Assembly (NCBI RefSeq): GCF_900090275.1
Contig: NZ_LT607755.1
Coordinates: forward strand, 5,704,001-5,768,000
Direction of reading: 5' to 3'
DNA: 64,000 nucleotides
Origin: Micromonospora zamorensis
Lineage (GTDB): Bacteria; Actinomycetota; Actinomycetes; Mycobacteriales; Micromonosporaceae
Both the position numbers and the translations under genes were made by a program. Numbering within the stretch: the first letter of the stretch is position 1; each line of letters opens with the position of its first letter. The notes under the pieces were generated by a model. That model did not search any database. It was not told the origin of the DNA and saw only the letters and a program-made list of their open reading frames with translations. Shown here one piece after another: positions 25,902 through 34,304 of the stretch.

Positions 25902-26002
25902 CAGCGTCCTCTCGAAATGCGTACGGCAAGGTAGACCAGGCCACCGGCGAGCCCGCCCAGGCCAGCGACCAACAGGCTGACAAACCCGATCTCGGTAACC
26001 AT
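25898..26002 (-). CDS. Small single-span membrane protein (34 residues)
   Basis: Encodes 34 residues with one hydrophobic helix (IGFVSLLVAGLGGLAGG) and a basic C-terminus (RISRGRW). Start ATG 26002 is set by TAGGAT 7 nt upstream on the minus strand; an ATG at 26011 would lie inside that element. The last codons overlap the nitrobindin GTG, so it is the first cistron of that operon. Function unknown; perhaps mainly coupling translation. Confidence 0.65.
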   Translation of the reverse strand: MVTEIGFVSLLVAGLGGLAGGLVYLAVRISRGRW

Positions 26003-26009
26003 CCCGGCC

Positions 26010-26019
26010 ATCCTATGCT
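26010..26019. promoter_or_regulatory. Bidirectional leaderless promoter with -10 elements sharing TA
   Basis: The 10-bp core ATCCTATGCT holds TAGGAT on the minus strand (26015-26010) and TATGCT on the plus strand (26014-26019). Both use the same TA pair at 26014-26015. Each element is 7 nt from an ATG: 26002 on the minus strand and 26027 on the plus strand. Confidence 0.7.
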
Positions 26020-26026
26020 GGGCCAC

Positions 26027-26389
26027 ATGGCCCGCACTCTCGTCGTCAAGGCCACCGCAGGGGCGGACGCCCCGGAGCGGTGCGCGCAGGCATTCACTGT
26101 CGCCGCGACGGCTGTCGCGGCCGGGGTGGACGTGTCGCTCTGGCTGACCGGTGAATCGACCTGGTTCGCGCTGCCCGGTCGCGCCCAACAGTTCGAGCTG
26201 CCGCACTCCGCACCGCTGGCCGAGTTGCTGCACGTCATCCTGACCAGTGGCCGGGTGACTGCCTGCACCCAGTGCGCCGCCCGCCGGGAGATCGGCCCGG
26301 ACGACGTGTTGCCCGGGGTGCGGATCGCGGGCGCCGCGGTTTTCGTCGAGGAGGCGTTGGCCGAGGGCGCGCAGGCACTCGTCTACTGA
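26027..26389 (+). CDS. DsrE family protein
   Basis: 120 residues from ATG 26027, the start set by TATGCT 7 nt upstream; the ATG at 26015 lies inside that promoter. The small alpha/beta DsrE/DsrF fold is suggested by ARTLVVKATAGADAPERCAQAF, a Cys pair in TACTQCAARR and the closing FVEEALAEGAQALVY. DsrE-type proteins act in persulfide relay or are uncharacterised. Divergent from the nitrobindin operon through a shared promoter. Confidence 0.82.
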   Translation: MARTLVVKATAGADAPERCAQAFTVAATAVAAGVDVSLWLTGESTWFALPGRAQQFELPHSAPLAELLHVILTSGRVTACTQCAARREIGPDDVLPGVRIAGAAVFVEEALAEGAQALVY

Positions 26390-26468
26390 CCATCCGACCC
26401 GGTGGGGCTGATCCGGGCGGAGTGCCGATACCGACCCGACATCTCGGACGGCTGCCTACGATTCGGAT

Positions 26469-26849
26469 GTGACCGAGGCGGCGGAGAGGTTCTTCGAATC
26501 ACTGCCGGCGCGCGCCCCGGACGTCCTGGGCGGCCTGGCCGACGGAACCCTGCAGATCGACCTCGGCAGCGACCACCGGACCGAGCACTGGCTGGTCCGG
26601 ATGCGGCCCGGATCGGTGCAGGTCAGCCGCGAGCGCGGGCCGGCCGACGCCATCTGGTTCAGCAGCGCCGCCCTCTTCGATCGACTGATCACCGGCGAGG
26701 CGCAGGGTGTCGCGGCGGTGCTACGCAACGAGAGCACGTTCAGCGGAAACGTGGTGCTCTTCCTCGCCTTCCGTCGGTTCTTCCCCGACCCACCCGGCAC
26801 CCGCGACCCCCGTGAGGTGGCCCGCCGGGCGGCCAGGCGACCGACGTGA
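26469..26849 (+). CDS. SCP-2 sterol transfer domain protein
   Basis: 126 residues from GTG 26469 with TACGAT 6 nt upstream. The text (ADGTLQIDLG, WLVRMRPGSVQVSRERGPADAIWFSS, LITGEAQGVAAVLRNE) matches the lipid-binding SCP-2 fold. It overlaps the next gene, a glycogen-debranching-type enzyme, by GTGA, so the two are cotranscribed; no reason for the pairing is evident. Confidence 0.82.
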   Translation: MTEAAERFFESLPARAPDVLGGLADGTLQIDLGSDHRTEHWLVRMRPGSVQVSRERGPADAIWFSSAALFDRLITGEAQGVAAVLRNESTFSGNVVLFLAFRRFFPDPPGTRDPREVARRAARRPT

Positions 26850-28900
26850 AGGAACTCGTCAGCATTCTGGACGGCAACACCTTCCTGGTCAGCGACCGGC
26901 GGGGGGACATCGAGCCGTCCTACGACTTCCCCACCGGGCTGTTCTCCTTCGACACCCGGTTCCTGTCCAAGTGGGTGCTCACCCTGGACGGCCAGCGGCT
27001 GCACGCCCTCTCCGTCGACGACACCCAGTCGTACCGCACCAAGTTCTTCCTCGCCCCCGGCGAACCCACGCACTACCTGGACGCCAAGGCGTCGGTGATC
27101 CGCAGCCGGGCGATCGTGGGCAGCTTCGCGGAGGAACTGACCGTCCTCAACCACACCGAGGCGGACGTCGAGTTCACCGTCCGGATCGACATCGCGGCCG
27201 ACTTCGCCGACCTGTTCGAGATCAAGCACCGCCGGCAGAAGCAGGGGCGCACCACTGTCACGGTCGCCGAGAACGAGTTGCGGCTGACCTACCGCCGGGA
27301 GGCGTTCCACCGGGAGACGACGGTCAGCACCAGTGCGCCGGGGCAGGTCGACACCACCGGGATGACCTTCCGGATCCGGATAGCCCGCAACGGCAGGTGG
27401 ACCACCCGGCTGCGCGTGTCCAGCGTCGTCTTCGGGGCGCGCGGTGAGGACATCCGCGCGACCCTCCCCTACGGCGGCAGCCGCAGCGCGGACGCCATCC
27501 GGGCCGAGCAGCAGGAACTGATCGACCGGGCGCCGAAGCTCGGCTGCGACTGCCAGCCACTGGCCGGGGCGTACCGGCGCAGCCTGAACGACCTGGCCGC
27601 CCTGCGCTACGAGTCGATCGCCCTGGGCGTGCGGCTGATCGCCGCCGGACTGCCCTGGTTCATGACCCTGTTCGGCCGGGACAGCATCATCACCTCGTTG
27701 CAGGTGCTGCCGTTCCTGCCGGAGCTGGTCCCCCCGACCATCCTGATGCTGGCCGGACTACAGGGGCACCGGGTGGACGACTTCCGGGACGAGGAGCCCG
27801 GCAAGATCCTGCACGAGCTGCGCTACGGCGAGACCGCCGGCTTCGAGGAGCAGCCACACTCGCCGTACTACGGGTCGGCCGACTCGACACCACTGTTCAT
27901 CATCCTGCTCGACGAGTACGAGCGGTGGACCGGTGACGCCACACTCGTCCGCAAGCTGGAACCGCAGGTCCGCGCGGCGTTGCAGTGGATCGACACGTAC
28001 GGGGACCTGCTCGGCACCGGCTACCTCTGGTACCAGACCCGCAACCCGGAGACCGGTCTGCAGAACCAGTGCTGGAAGGACTCCTGGGACGCCATCTCGT
28101 ACGCCGACGGCGAGATGCCCGGCTTCCCCCGGGCGACCTGCGAACTTCAGGGGTACGCGTACGACGCGAAGATCCGGGCCGCCCGGCTGGCCCGGACCTT
28201 CTGGAACGACCCGGCGTACGCCGACCGGCTGGAGCGGGAGGCCGCCGACCTCAAGCGGCGGTTCGACCGTGACTTCTGGATCGCCGACCGCGAGTACTAC
28301 GCGCTCGCGCTGGACGCCGACGGGCGGCAGGTGGACGCGCTCACCTCGAACATCGGGCACCTGCTGTGGAGCGGCATCGTGGACGAGTCCCGCGCCGGCA
28401 AGGTGGTCGAGCACCTGCTCGGGCCGCGCCTGTTCTCCGGCTGGGGAGTGCGGACGCTCGCCGAGGACGAGGGACGGTACAACCCGATCGGGTACCACGT
28501 CGGCACGGTGTGGCCGTTCGACAACTCGATCATCGCCTGGGGGCTGTGGCGGTACGGCTTCCGAAATGAGGCCGGGCTGATCTGCGACACGATGCTGGCC
28601 GCGTCCCGCTATTTCGAGGGGCGGCTGCCGGAGGCGTTCGCCGGCTACGCCCGCGACCTCACCGACTACCCGGTGGAGTACCCGACCGCGTGCAGCCCGC
28701 AGGCCTGGTCGACCGGCACTCCGCTGCTGCTGCTCCGGGTGATGCTGGGCCTGGAGCCGCAGGGCGAGCACCTGATCATCGACCCGGCCGTGCCACCGGG
28801 CATGGGCCGGGTCGAGCTGCTGGACATCCCCGGTCGGTGGGGGAAGGTCGACGCGTTGGGCCGGAGCCGTGACGGTGAGGATCAGCCAGGCGGCGGCTGA
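26846..28900 (+). CDS. Amylo-alpha-1,6-glucosidase / glycogen debranching-type enzyme
   Basis: 684 residues. N-terminal glycogen-debranching domain (about 1-200; YDFPTGLFSFDTRFLSKW), then an (alpha/alpha)6-barrel catalytic region: GLPWFMTLFGRDSIITSLQ, WKDSWDAISYADG, and a C-terminal YPTACSPQAWSTGTPLLLL. Such proteins hydrolyse alpha-1,6 or related glucosidic bonds; many actinobacterial copies are uncharacterised. The GTG start overlaps the SCP-2 gene stop. Convergent with the next gene. Confidence 0.88.
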   Translation: MKELVSILDGNTFLVSDRRGDIEPSYDFPTGLFSFDTRFLSKWVLTLDGQRLHALSVDDTQSYRTKFFLAPGEPTHYLDAKASVIRSRAIVGSFAEELTVLNHTEADVEFTVRIDIAADFADLFEIKHRRQKQGRTTVTVAENELRLTYRREAFHRETTVSTSAPGQVDTTGMTFRIRIARNGRWTTRLRVSSVVFGARGEDIRATLPYGGSRSADAIRAEQQELIDRAPKLGCDCQPLAGAYRRSLNDLAALRYESIALGVRLIAAGLPWFMTLFGRDSIITSLQVLPFLPELVPPTILMLAGLQGHRVDDFRDEEPGKILHELRYGETAGFEEQPHSPYYGSADSTPLFIILLDEYERWTGDATLVRKLEPQVRAALQWIDTYGDLLGTGYLWYQTRNPETGLQNQCWKDSWDAISYADGEMPGFPRATCELQGYAYDAKIRAARLARTFWNDPAYADRLEREAADLKRRFDRDFWIADREYYALALDADGRQVDALTSNIGHLLWSGIVDESRAGKVVEHLLGPRLFSGWGVRTLAEDEGRYNPIGYHVGTVWPFDNSIIAWGLWRYGFRNEAGLICDTMLAASRYFEGRLPEAFAGYARDLTDYPVEYPTACSPQAWSTGTPLLLLRVMLGLEPQGEHLIIDPAVPPGMGRVELLDIPGRWGKVDALGRSRDGEDQPGGG

Positions 28901-28930
28901 TCCGAGCGAGCCGCCCGGCTCAACCCGGGC
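28892..28930. terminator. Double hairpin between convergent genes
   Basis: GGCGGCT (28892-28898) pairs with AGCCGCC (28909-28915), and GCCCGG (28913-28918) with CCGGGC (28925-28930). The first overlaps the debranching-enzyme stop, the second the stop of the convergent gene. Possible bidirectional terminator; modest stems. Confidence 0.4.
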
Positions 28931-29780
28931 AGCCGACGGTGGCGGCCAACCGGGTCGCGTCCTGGTTGAGCTCGGCAAGCACCGTGACCGGGCCGGTGCG
29001 GTACGCGTACACCGGGGGTTGGTCCAGCAGTGGGGCGTTGCCGGCCAGCGCGGCGAGCGCGGCTGTCGGCGCGGCCAGGCCGGGGCCCTCAGCGGAACGG
29101 ACGGTGTGGGCCGACCCGCCGCCCGGGCAGGGTGCGGTGACCAGCTCCGGCGCGGCGTCGGCCGGGCGGTCGAGCGCCCGCAGCGCCGCGGTCAGGGCGG
29201 CGGCCTCCGGGCCTGCCGTGGCCGCGACCGGTGTGTAGCCGGAGCCGACCGGCCGGCAACCGGTGTCGACGACCACTCGCACCCGACCGTCCGCGGTCGG
29301 CCGTCCCTGGACGGCCACGAACTCTCCGGCGTCGGCGTACAGCTCGATGCCGTTCAGCCCGGGGCCCACCCCGGCCCGCCAACTCGCCGGCAGCCGCTCG
29401 GCGATCCCCTTCAGCACGGTCTGCTCGGAGCCGGTGGGCGCGAGCACCCCGACGTCACGCCGCAACCTCGCCCCGTCGGCGAACGGGGTGACCCGGCAAC
29501 CCTCCGCGATCCGCGCCGGGCCCAGCTCCAGCAGACCGGCCGCACCGGCCGCCCGGGCCAGCTCGCCGATCGCCCGGTCGACCACCGGGCCGGCCTGGTC
29601 GAGGGACCGCTGCTCGCGCACGGTCGGTGGGTCGTCGCGGACCGACGTCCAGGTGAGCAGGGCCAGCAACACGGCCCAGGCCGCTGTCGCGGCCAGCAAC
29701 AAACGCCGCCACGACCGGGCAGGAGGCGGCGCGGTGGGACCGGCCGAAGGAGCCCAACCCGTCTGGACAGCACCGTTCAC
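28920..29780 (-). CDS. Hypothetical membrane-anchored protein
   Basis: 286 residues from a GTG (CACCAT lies 6 nt upstream). A cytoplasmic Pro-rich head of about 23 residues, one membrane helix (LLLAATAAWAVLLALL, about residues 27-43), then an extracytoplasmic domain with four Cys in pairs (EGCRVTPF, DTGCRPVG, TAPCPGG, VGCPG). I do not recognise a family. The domain may be a small sensor or binding module; the cysteines could form two disulfides. Confidence 0.7.
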   Translation of the reverse strand: MNGAVQTGWAPSAGPTAPPPARSWRRLLLAATAAWAVLLALLTWTSVRDDPPTVREQRSLDQAGPVVDRAIGELARAAGAAGLLELGPARIAEGCRVTPFADGARLRRDVGVLAPTGSEQTVLKGIAERLPASWRAGVGPGLNGIELYADAGEFVAVQGRPTADGRVRVVVDTGCRPVGSGYTPVAATAGPEAAALTAALRALDRPADAAPELVTAPCPGGGSAHTVRSAEGPGLAAPTAALAALAGNAPLLDQPPVYAYRTGPVTVLAELNQDATRLAATVGCPG

Positions 29781-29821
29781 CCGGCCATGGTGTCACGGGT
29801 GTGCTGCCGGCCCACCGGCGG

Positions 29822-30358
29822 TCAGGTCGAGCGGGGTGGTGGATCGAGCCGGTAGCCGATCCCCTGGACGGTGTGCACCTGCGGCCCTCCCGGGAGACCA
29901 CGCAGTTTGTGCCGGAGCTGCTTGACGGCGGAGTGCAGGATGGCGCTGCCCCGGTACGGGCCGCTCCACACGGCGGCGAAGAGCTGTTCGTAGCTCCACA
30001 CCACCAGCGGCGGGCCGATGAGCAGGGCGAGCAGCTCCCGTTCGGTGGGGGTGAGCGGGAGCGGGTCCCCGCGCCAGGTGACCCGATGTCCTGCCCGGTC
30101 GACGACCAGCTCACCCCACCTGACCAGGCCCTGCGGCACGCCGGGCGGCACGATCGCGGGACGGACCGGAGCGGCGGGCGACACTGTCGCGGGGTGGGCC
30201 TGCGGCGGGGCGGTCGGCGACGACAGCAGCTCGCGCAGCTCGGTCAGGTCGGCACAGCTGAGCACCGGGCCGAGCCCGTCGAGTTGACGCAGCACCCGCT
30301 CCCGCATCGACATGTCCGCGCTGACGCAGACGACGATCGGAACCTCTTCGCCGGACAT
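29822..30358 (-). CDS. Winged-helix protein with degenerate receiver (OmpR-type C-terminus)
   Basis: 178 residues from ATG 30358, preceded by GAGGGT. The C-terminal half is a clear OmpR/PhoB winged helix (LTPTERELLALLIGPPLVVW, then AVKQLRHKLRG and VQGIGYRLDPP). The N-terminal 55 residues (VVCVSADMSMRERVL) look like the first part of a receiver domain with no phosphorylation site, followed by a Pro/Ala linker. Probably a phosphorylation-independent regulator. No partner kinase is adjacent. Confidence 0.82.
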   Translation of the reverse strand: MSGEEVPIVVCVSADMSMRERVLRQLDGLGPVLSCADLTELRELLSSPTAPPQAHPATVSPAAPVRPAIVPPGVPQGLVRWGELVVDRAGHRVTWRGDPLPLTPTERELLALLIGPPLVVWSYEQLFAAVWSGPYRGSAILHSAVKQLRHKLRGLPGGPQVHTVQGIGYRLDPPPRST

Positions 30359-30555
30359 GCCACCCTCACCCGTGATTTCCACCAGTAGATAGTGACGTAT
30401 GCCGATTGATTTCGCGGCCCGTCCCGGCAGGAGGGCGGTAACCGCCGAGGACCCGTGACCGGCGGTGGCCCACACCACCGGCGCATCGCCGAACACACGA
30501 CCGGGGGCCGACCACCCCAGGAGGGTGACCGGCCCCGGTCGATCAGAGCAGTGGG

Positions 30556-30876
30556 TCAGGCGACGGTGACGCCAACCTCGTTGACGCCACGGCCAGCGGT
30601 GACGGCGGTGTCGCCGTTGCCGTGCCGGGACAGCGCCCGAAGCGTCCAGGAGCCCGGCGCGGCGAAGAACCGGAACTGGCCGGCTGGCGAGGTCACCACC
30701 TCGGCGGTGAACTCACCGGTCGAGTCGAGCAGCCGGACGTACGCGCCCGGCACCGGCTCGTCCTCGGTGGAGCGGACGATCCCGGTGATGACGGTTTCCT
30801 TCTCCAGGTCCAGACTGGCCGGCAACGGTGCGGCCTGGTCCGGTGCGGCGCAACCCGCGGCGATGGGGAGCGTCAT
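30556..30876 (-). CDS. sseC: SseC-like DUF1416 protein
   Basis: 106 residues, a carboxypeptidase-regulatory-like beta-sandwich: ITGIVRSTEDEPVPGAYVRLLD, then SPAGQFRFFAAPGSWTLRAL. The equivalent gene in M. tuberculosis (sseC2, Rv0814c) also follows the thiosulfate sulfurtransferase gene. The start lies 2 nt after that gene's TGA, so they form an operon under the cysteine-rich leader. Biochemical role unknown; sulfur metabolism by context. Confidence 0.88.
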   Translation of the reverse strand: MTLPIAAGCAAPDQAAPLPASLDLEKETVITGIVRSTEDEPVPGAYVRLLDSTGEFTAEVVTSPAGQFRFFAAPGSWTLRALSRHGNGDTAVTAGRGVNEVGVTVA

Positions 30877-30878
30877 GA

Positions 30879-31727
30879 TCAGGCCTCCCCGGGTTCGTCA
30901 CCGAGCGCGACCGGCACGCCGACCAGCGAGCCGTACTCGGTCCAGGAACCGTCGTAGTTCTTGACGTTGCGGTGGCCGAGCAGCTCCTGGAGCACGAACC
31001 AGGTGTGCGAGGAGCGCTCGCCGATCCGGCAGTAGGCGATGGTCTCCTTGCCGTCGTCGAGCCCCGCGTCGCCGTAGATCTTGCGCAGCTCGTCGTCGGA
31101 CCGGAAGGTGCCGTCCTCGTTGGCCGCCTTGGACCACGGGACGCTGATGGCGGTGGGGATGTGCCCGGCCCGCTGCGCCTGCTCCTGCGGCAGGTGGGCG
31201 GGGGCGAGCAGCCGGCCGGCGAACTCGTCGGGGCTGCGCACGTCGACCAGGTTCTTGGTGCCGATCGCGGCCACGACCTCGTCCCGGAAGGCCCGGATCG
31301 ACGTGTCCGGCTCCTGCGCGACGTACTGCGTCGCCGGGCGGGCCACCGAGTCGGTGACCAGCGGGCGGGCATCCAGCTCCCACTTCTTGCGACCGCCGTC
31401 GAGCAGCTTCACGTCGCCGTGGCCGTAGAGCTTGAAGTACCAGTAGGCGTACGCGGCGAACCAGTTGTTGTTGCCGCCGTAGAGGATGACGGTGTCGTCG
31501 TTGCTGATGCCCCGCTCGGAGAGCAACGCCTCGAACTGCGTCTTGTTGACGAAGTCCCGGCGGACCTGGTCCTGCAGGTCGGTCTTCCAGTCAATCTTGA
31601 TGGCGCCGGCGATGTGGCCGGTGTCGTAGGCCGAGGTGTCCTCGTCGACCTCGACGAAGACGACGCCCGGGGCGTCGAGGTTCTTCTCGGCCCATTCGGC
31701 CGAAACGAGTGCGGTGTCGCGACTCAT
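30879..31727 (-). CDS. Thiosulfate sulfurtransferase (tandem rhodanese, CysA2/SseA type)
   Basis: 282 residues from ATG 31727, with AGGGAG 7 nt upstream; longer in-frame extension was rejected. Two rhodanese domains: the inactive first (DTSAYDTGHIAGAIKIDW) and the active second with the catalytic Cys in IAYCRIGERSSHTWF (about residue 235). Transfers sulfane sulfur from thiosulfate to an acceptor; in mycobacteria this gene pair is linked to sulfur supply. Expression is probably set by the cysteine-rich leader upstream. Orthologous position to Rv0815c. Confidence 0.95.
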   Translation of the reverse strand: MSRDTALVSAEWAEKNLDAPGVVFVEVDEDTSAYDTGHIAGAIKIDWKTDLQDQVRRDFVNKTQFEALLSERGISNDDTVILYGGNNNWFAAYAYWYFKLYGHGDVKLLDGGRKKWELDARPLVTDSVARPATQYVAQEPDTSIRAFRDEVVAAIGTKNLVDVRSPDEFAGRLLAPAHLPQEQAQRAGHIPTAISVPWSKAANEDGTFRSDDELRKIYGDAGLDDGKETIAYCRIGERSSHTWFVLQELLGHRNVKNYDGSWTEYGSLVGVPVALGDEPGEA

Positions 31728-31899
31728 CGAATCACTCCCTGGTGAGGATGGATGGTGAGCCAACGCGCGAGCATTGATGGGTGTAGCTGTCGCACCACGC
31801 GCGGGACCCAGCGGAAGGACGGGATCACGGGTTCGTGCGACGGCGCCGCTGCCGGGCATTCGGTGGGATCACCGGAGGGTGCGAGAACCCTGTGCCGGT

Positions 31900-31917
31900 G
31901 GCCGCCGTCAGGCGGCC
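31900..31917 (-). promoter_or_regulatory. Hairpin between leader peptide and rhodanese gene
   Basis: GGCCGCC-GTCA-GGCGGCC is a perfect 7-bp stem with a 4-nt loop, 16 nt after the leader stop on the minus strand. No U-run follows, so a plain intrinsic terminator is unlikely; it may act in attenuation together with leader translation, possibly with Rho. No other structure is obvious in the remaining 170 nt to the gene. Confidence 0.5.
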
Positions 31918-31933
31918 GGAGACAGCCCCGCCG

Positions 31934-32011
31934 TCAGATGACGGGGCGACACAGGCAGGTGGCCACGCGGCACAGGTCGACCGCGCGCCGTTTGGTGAGG
32001 TGGGTCCCCAT
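31934..32011 (-). CDS. Cysteine-rich leader peptide (Ms5788A-like), 25 residues
   Basis: A 25-residue ORF starting MGTHLTKRRAVDLC and ending with VATCLCRPVI; Cys at positions 14, 19 and 21. It matches the family of short polycysteine leaders described upstream of cysteine and sulfur operons in mycobacteria, where cysteine starvation stalls ribosomes at the Cys codons and changes downstream expression. TAGGCT lies 8 nt before the ATG, so it should be leaderless as in mycobacteria. It lies 206 nt upstream of the rhodanese-sseC operon on the same strand. Confidence 0.88.
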   Translation of the reverse strand: MGTHLTKRRAVDLCRVATCLCRPVI

Positions 32012-32019
32012 GGCCAGGG

Positions 32020-32025
32020 AGCCTA
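32020..32025 (-). promoter_or_regulatory. -10 element of the leader peptide and rhodanese operon
   Basis: TAGGCT on the minus strand, 8 nt before the leader ATG; spacing matches the other leaderless genes in the window. No clear -35 is visible. Confidence 0.6.
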
Positions 32026-32103
32026 CCAGCCAGTGACCGGGCTGCCACTGAGTCGACCACCATCCGGGAATCGACCGGATCACCGGCCGGATGGGGTTCC
32101 CAC

Positions 32104-32892
32104 TCAGCTGACGGAATTGATCGGTACGTTCTTCGCGTCGGCGGTGACCGCCAACCCTTCCGCCAGCGGCCGGACCTCCCGGACGGCGAGTTGGAACGGC
32201 AGGTCGGGCAGGGGCACGTCGATGGAGATGTCCTTGGCGAAGTTGTTCAGCAGGCCGCGCGCCAGCGGCAGGTTCGGCAGACCCGTGGCGTCCAGGTCGT
32301 TGAAGCGCAGGGCGACGGCGCCGTTGTCTGCGACGGTGACGTCGGCGGTGCCGCTGATCGTGATCTTCTGACCGAGGATGTCGGCCGGACCCGTGACGGC
32401 GAGCTTGCCGTTCTGCTCGCCAAGCGTGAGCCCCGGACGCTTCAGCAGCGCGGCGAGGCTGTCGTAGCTGATCGTGCCGGTGCCGTCGACCGTGTCCGCC
32501 ACGATGTCACCCTGGCCGGAGCGCAGGGTGTCCAGTGAGGCCCGGACGTTGCGGGCGTCCACGTCCAGCACCGACAGCCGCACGACGTCGCCCTGGACCG
32601 GGGCCTGCACGTCCCGCAGGTTGATGGTGATCCGCTGGTAGCGGCCATCGAGCACCTGGGTGAGGAACGGGGTGCCGCCCACCTCCACATCGGGCTCGGC
32701 GGATTGCGCGCCCTGCTTGGTGATCTCCTGGCGGACCCGGTCGGCGATCATCCGCTCGGCGACCCCGACCGCCACCCGGTCGGCGACGACCAGCAACCCC
32801 GCCACCACCAGGAGCAGGACGAACAGGCCGATGAGCAGCTTGCGGCCGCGCCGTCGGGGCCGCGCCCCCTCCGCCGGATAGTCCTCCGCCAC
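32104..32892 (-). CDS. LmeA-like DUF2993 protein
   Basis: 262 residues from a GTG with the strong site AGGAGG 4 nt upstream. Cytoplasmic Arg-rich head, one membrane helix ([18 protein letters not shown], about residues 20-37), then the DUF2993 domain ([19 protein letters not shown] is its hallmark). The mycobacterial member LmeA (Rv0817c) is a periplasmic phospholipid-binding protein needed for lipomannan maturation and lies in the same neighbourhood, next to glnR. Function here inferred by family. Confidence 0.9.
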   Translation of the reverse strand: MAEDYPAEGARPRRRGRKLLIGLFVLLLVVAGLLVVADRVAVGVAERMIADRVRQEITKQGAQSAEPDVEVGGTPFLTQVLDGRYQRITINLRDVQAPVQGDVVRLSVLDVDARNVRASLDTLRSGQGDIVADTVDGTGTISYDSLAALLKRPGLTLGEQNGKLAVTGPADILGQKITISGTADVTVADNGAVALRFNDLDATGLPNLPLARGLLNNFAKDISIDVPLPDLPFQLAVREVRPLAEGLAVTADAKNVPINSVS

Positions 32893-32996
32893 GCCGCCTC
32901 CTGTCTCCACCCGCCGCACCGCGACGGGTCGTCCACACCGGTGCCGCTGCGCGGCGCACCCGTAGGTACCCGACCGGCTCCAGGCTCAACCGTGAC

Positions 32997-34055
32997 TCAG
33001 AGGAAGAGCATGCACATCGCGTACGCGGCCGGTGCCGCCAGGGCGAAACCGCCGAGCGGACCCTGCATGTGCCGGGCCACCCACATGGTGGGCGGTTCTC
33101 CGGCCATCAGCCGGCCCGCCTCGGCGTACCCGACGGCGAGGTCGGAGAGCACGGCGGCGACCGCCGCGACCAGGCCGATCACGGCGGCCCGGGTCGGCGT
33201 GAAGGGTGCCACCAGGTAGCTGCCGAGAAGTGCGCTGGTCAGCGTGCCGACCATCGCGCCGGCCACCACGCCAGCCGCGCCCCTGGGCACCTGCGGGGCC
33301 AGCCGGGGCCAGGGCAGTACGGCGTCGGTGAGCCGAGCGACGGTCAGCGCGACGCCGCTCGCCGTCAGGCAGACGGTGATCGCCTGGGTGCCGGCCGGGA
33401 TCCGGCTGAGCACGATCAGGGTGCCGAAGGCCACCACTCCGACCACGATGAGCAGCGTGGCGCCGAGGGAGTCGGTGACCCGGACCCGGTCGACGCGGCG
33501 GACCAGCTGGCCGAGCACCGCGGCGAGGAAGCCGCCGGCGGCCAGGTAGCCCAGCGGCGCCAGACCGGCGACGTCGGTCTGCACCGCGGCGATGTCGGCG
33601 AGTGCGGCGACAACGACGCTGATCCCGGCGACCACCAGCATCGCGGGAGGGCGCATGGCGATCGTCCAGGCGAGCACGAAGAGCAACTGGACGCCGAAGA
33701 TGATGAAGGCGAACGGCAGCCGGTGACCAGGCCCGGACGTCTGCGCGCCGAGCACCAGGCCGACGCCGAGCAGCGCGGCGAAGCCGGCGATGGTCATCGC
33801 GAGCTGACGGTGCACCTCGACCGGGGGTATGACCTCCTCTTCCGGCTCGTCGATCTCTTCTTCGGATCGGCGCGCCGGTTCGCCGGAGCGACGGGCTCGG
33901 CGAGGCCCACTTCGTTCGCGGCGATCGCCGTCGGTGGTGGCCGGACCGGTACGCGGCGCGGGCGGGTTGCCGCGCGTCGCTGCGGCGGCCGGGCCCGGGT
34001 GGGGCCCGGCGGGCCACGATTCGCGGCCGGCCTCGGGCGAGGTGGAGGGAAACAC
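32997..34055 (-). CDS. Hypothetical multi-span membrane protein
   Basis: 352 residues from a GTG with CACGAT 6 nt upstream. The first 80 residues are a charged, disordered cytoplasmic tail (Pro/Arg then [14 protein letters not shown]). Then about eight to nine membrane segments to the C-terminus. No family recognised; loosely reminiscent of polyprenyl or cytidylyltransferase-type membrane proteins but without a motif. Divergent from glnR; 250 bp between them hold the glnR promoter region. Confidence 0.75.
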   Translation of the reverse strand: MFPSTSPEAGRESWPAGPHPGPAAAATRGNPPAPRTGPATTDGDRRERSGPRRARRSGEPARRSEEEIDEPEEEVIPPVEVHRQLAMTIAGFAALLGVGLVLGAQTSGPGHRLPFAFIIFGVQLLFVLAWTIAMRPPAMLVVAGISVVVAALADIAAVQTDVAGLAPLGYLAAGGFLAAVLGQLVRRVDRVRVTDSLGATLLIVVGVVAFGTLIVLSRIPAGTQAITVCLTASGVALTVARLTDAVLPWPRLAPQVPRGAAGVVAGAMVGTLTSALLGSYLVAPFTPTRAAVIGLVAAVAAVLSDLAVGYAEAGRLMAGEPPTMWVARHMQGPLGGFALAAPAAYAMCMLFL

Positions 34056-34304
34056 GACCCGATCGTGCCAGACCGGCGGCCGGACACGACGGTCACGGGT
34101 TTCAGCAACGTTAAAATCTGCTCCACGATCAGGGGCAAGGTAGACAAACGGGAAATGGCCAGACGGCGCGGCCGAGGCGATCGGTTACGCTCAACCCCGT
34201 TACCCCGCCCGTCAGCGACGCCGGGACCACGCAATTTCTCAGCACACTCCCCCGCGAGTGTGTCTGGTCGCGTGCGGCCGAGCGCCGCCGGGACGGAGGT
34301 GATC

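Noticed and set aside
31752..32036. A 94-codon plus-strand frame upstream of the rhodanese
   Set aside because: It is antisense to the cysteine-rich leader ORF and its hairpin and has no ribosome site or family resemblance.
34186..34210. GTTAC-N10-GTTAC ahead of glnR as a GlnR autoregulatory box
   Set aside because: The known GlnR box has an 11-bp half-site period; here it is 15 bp, so the match is not good enough.
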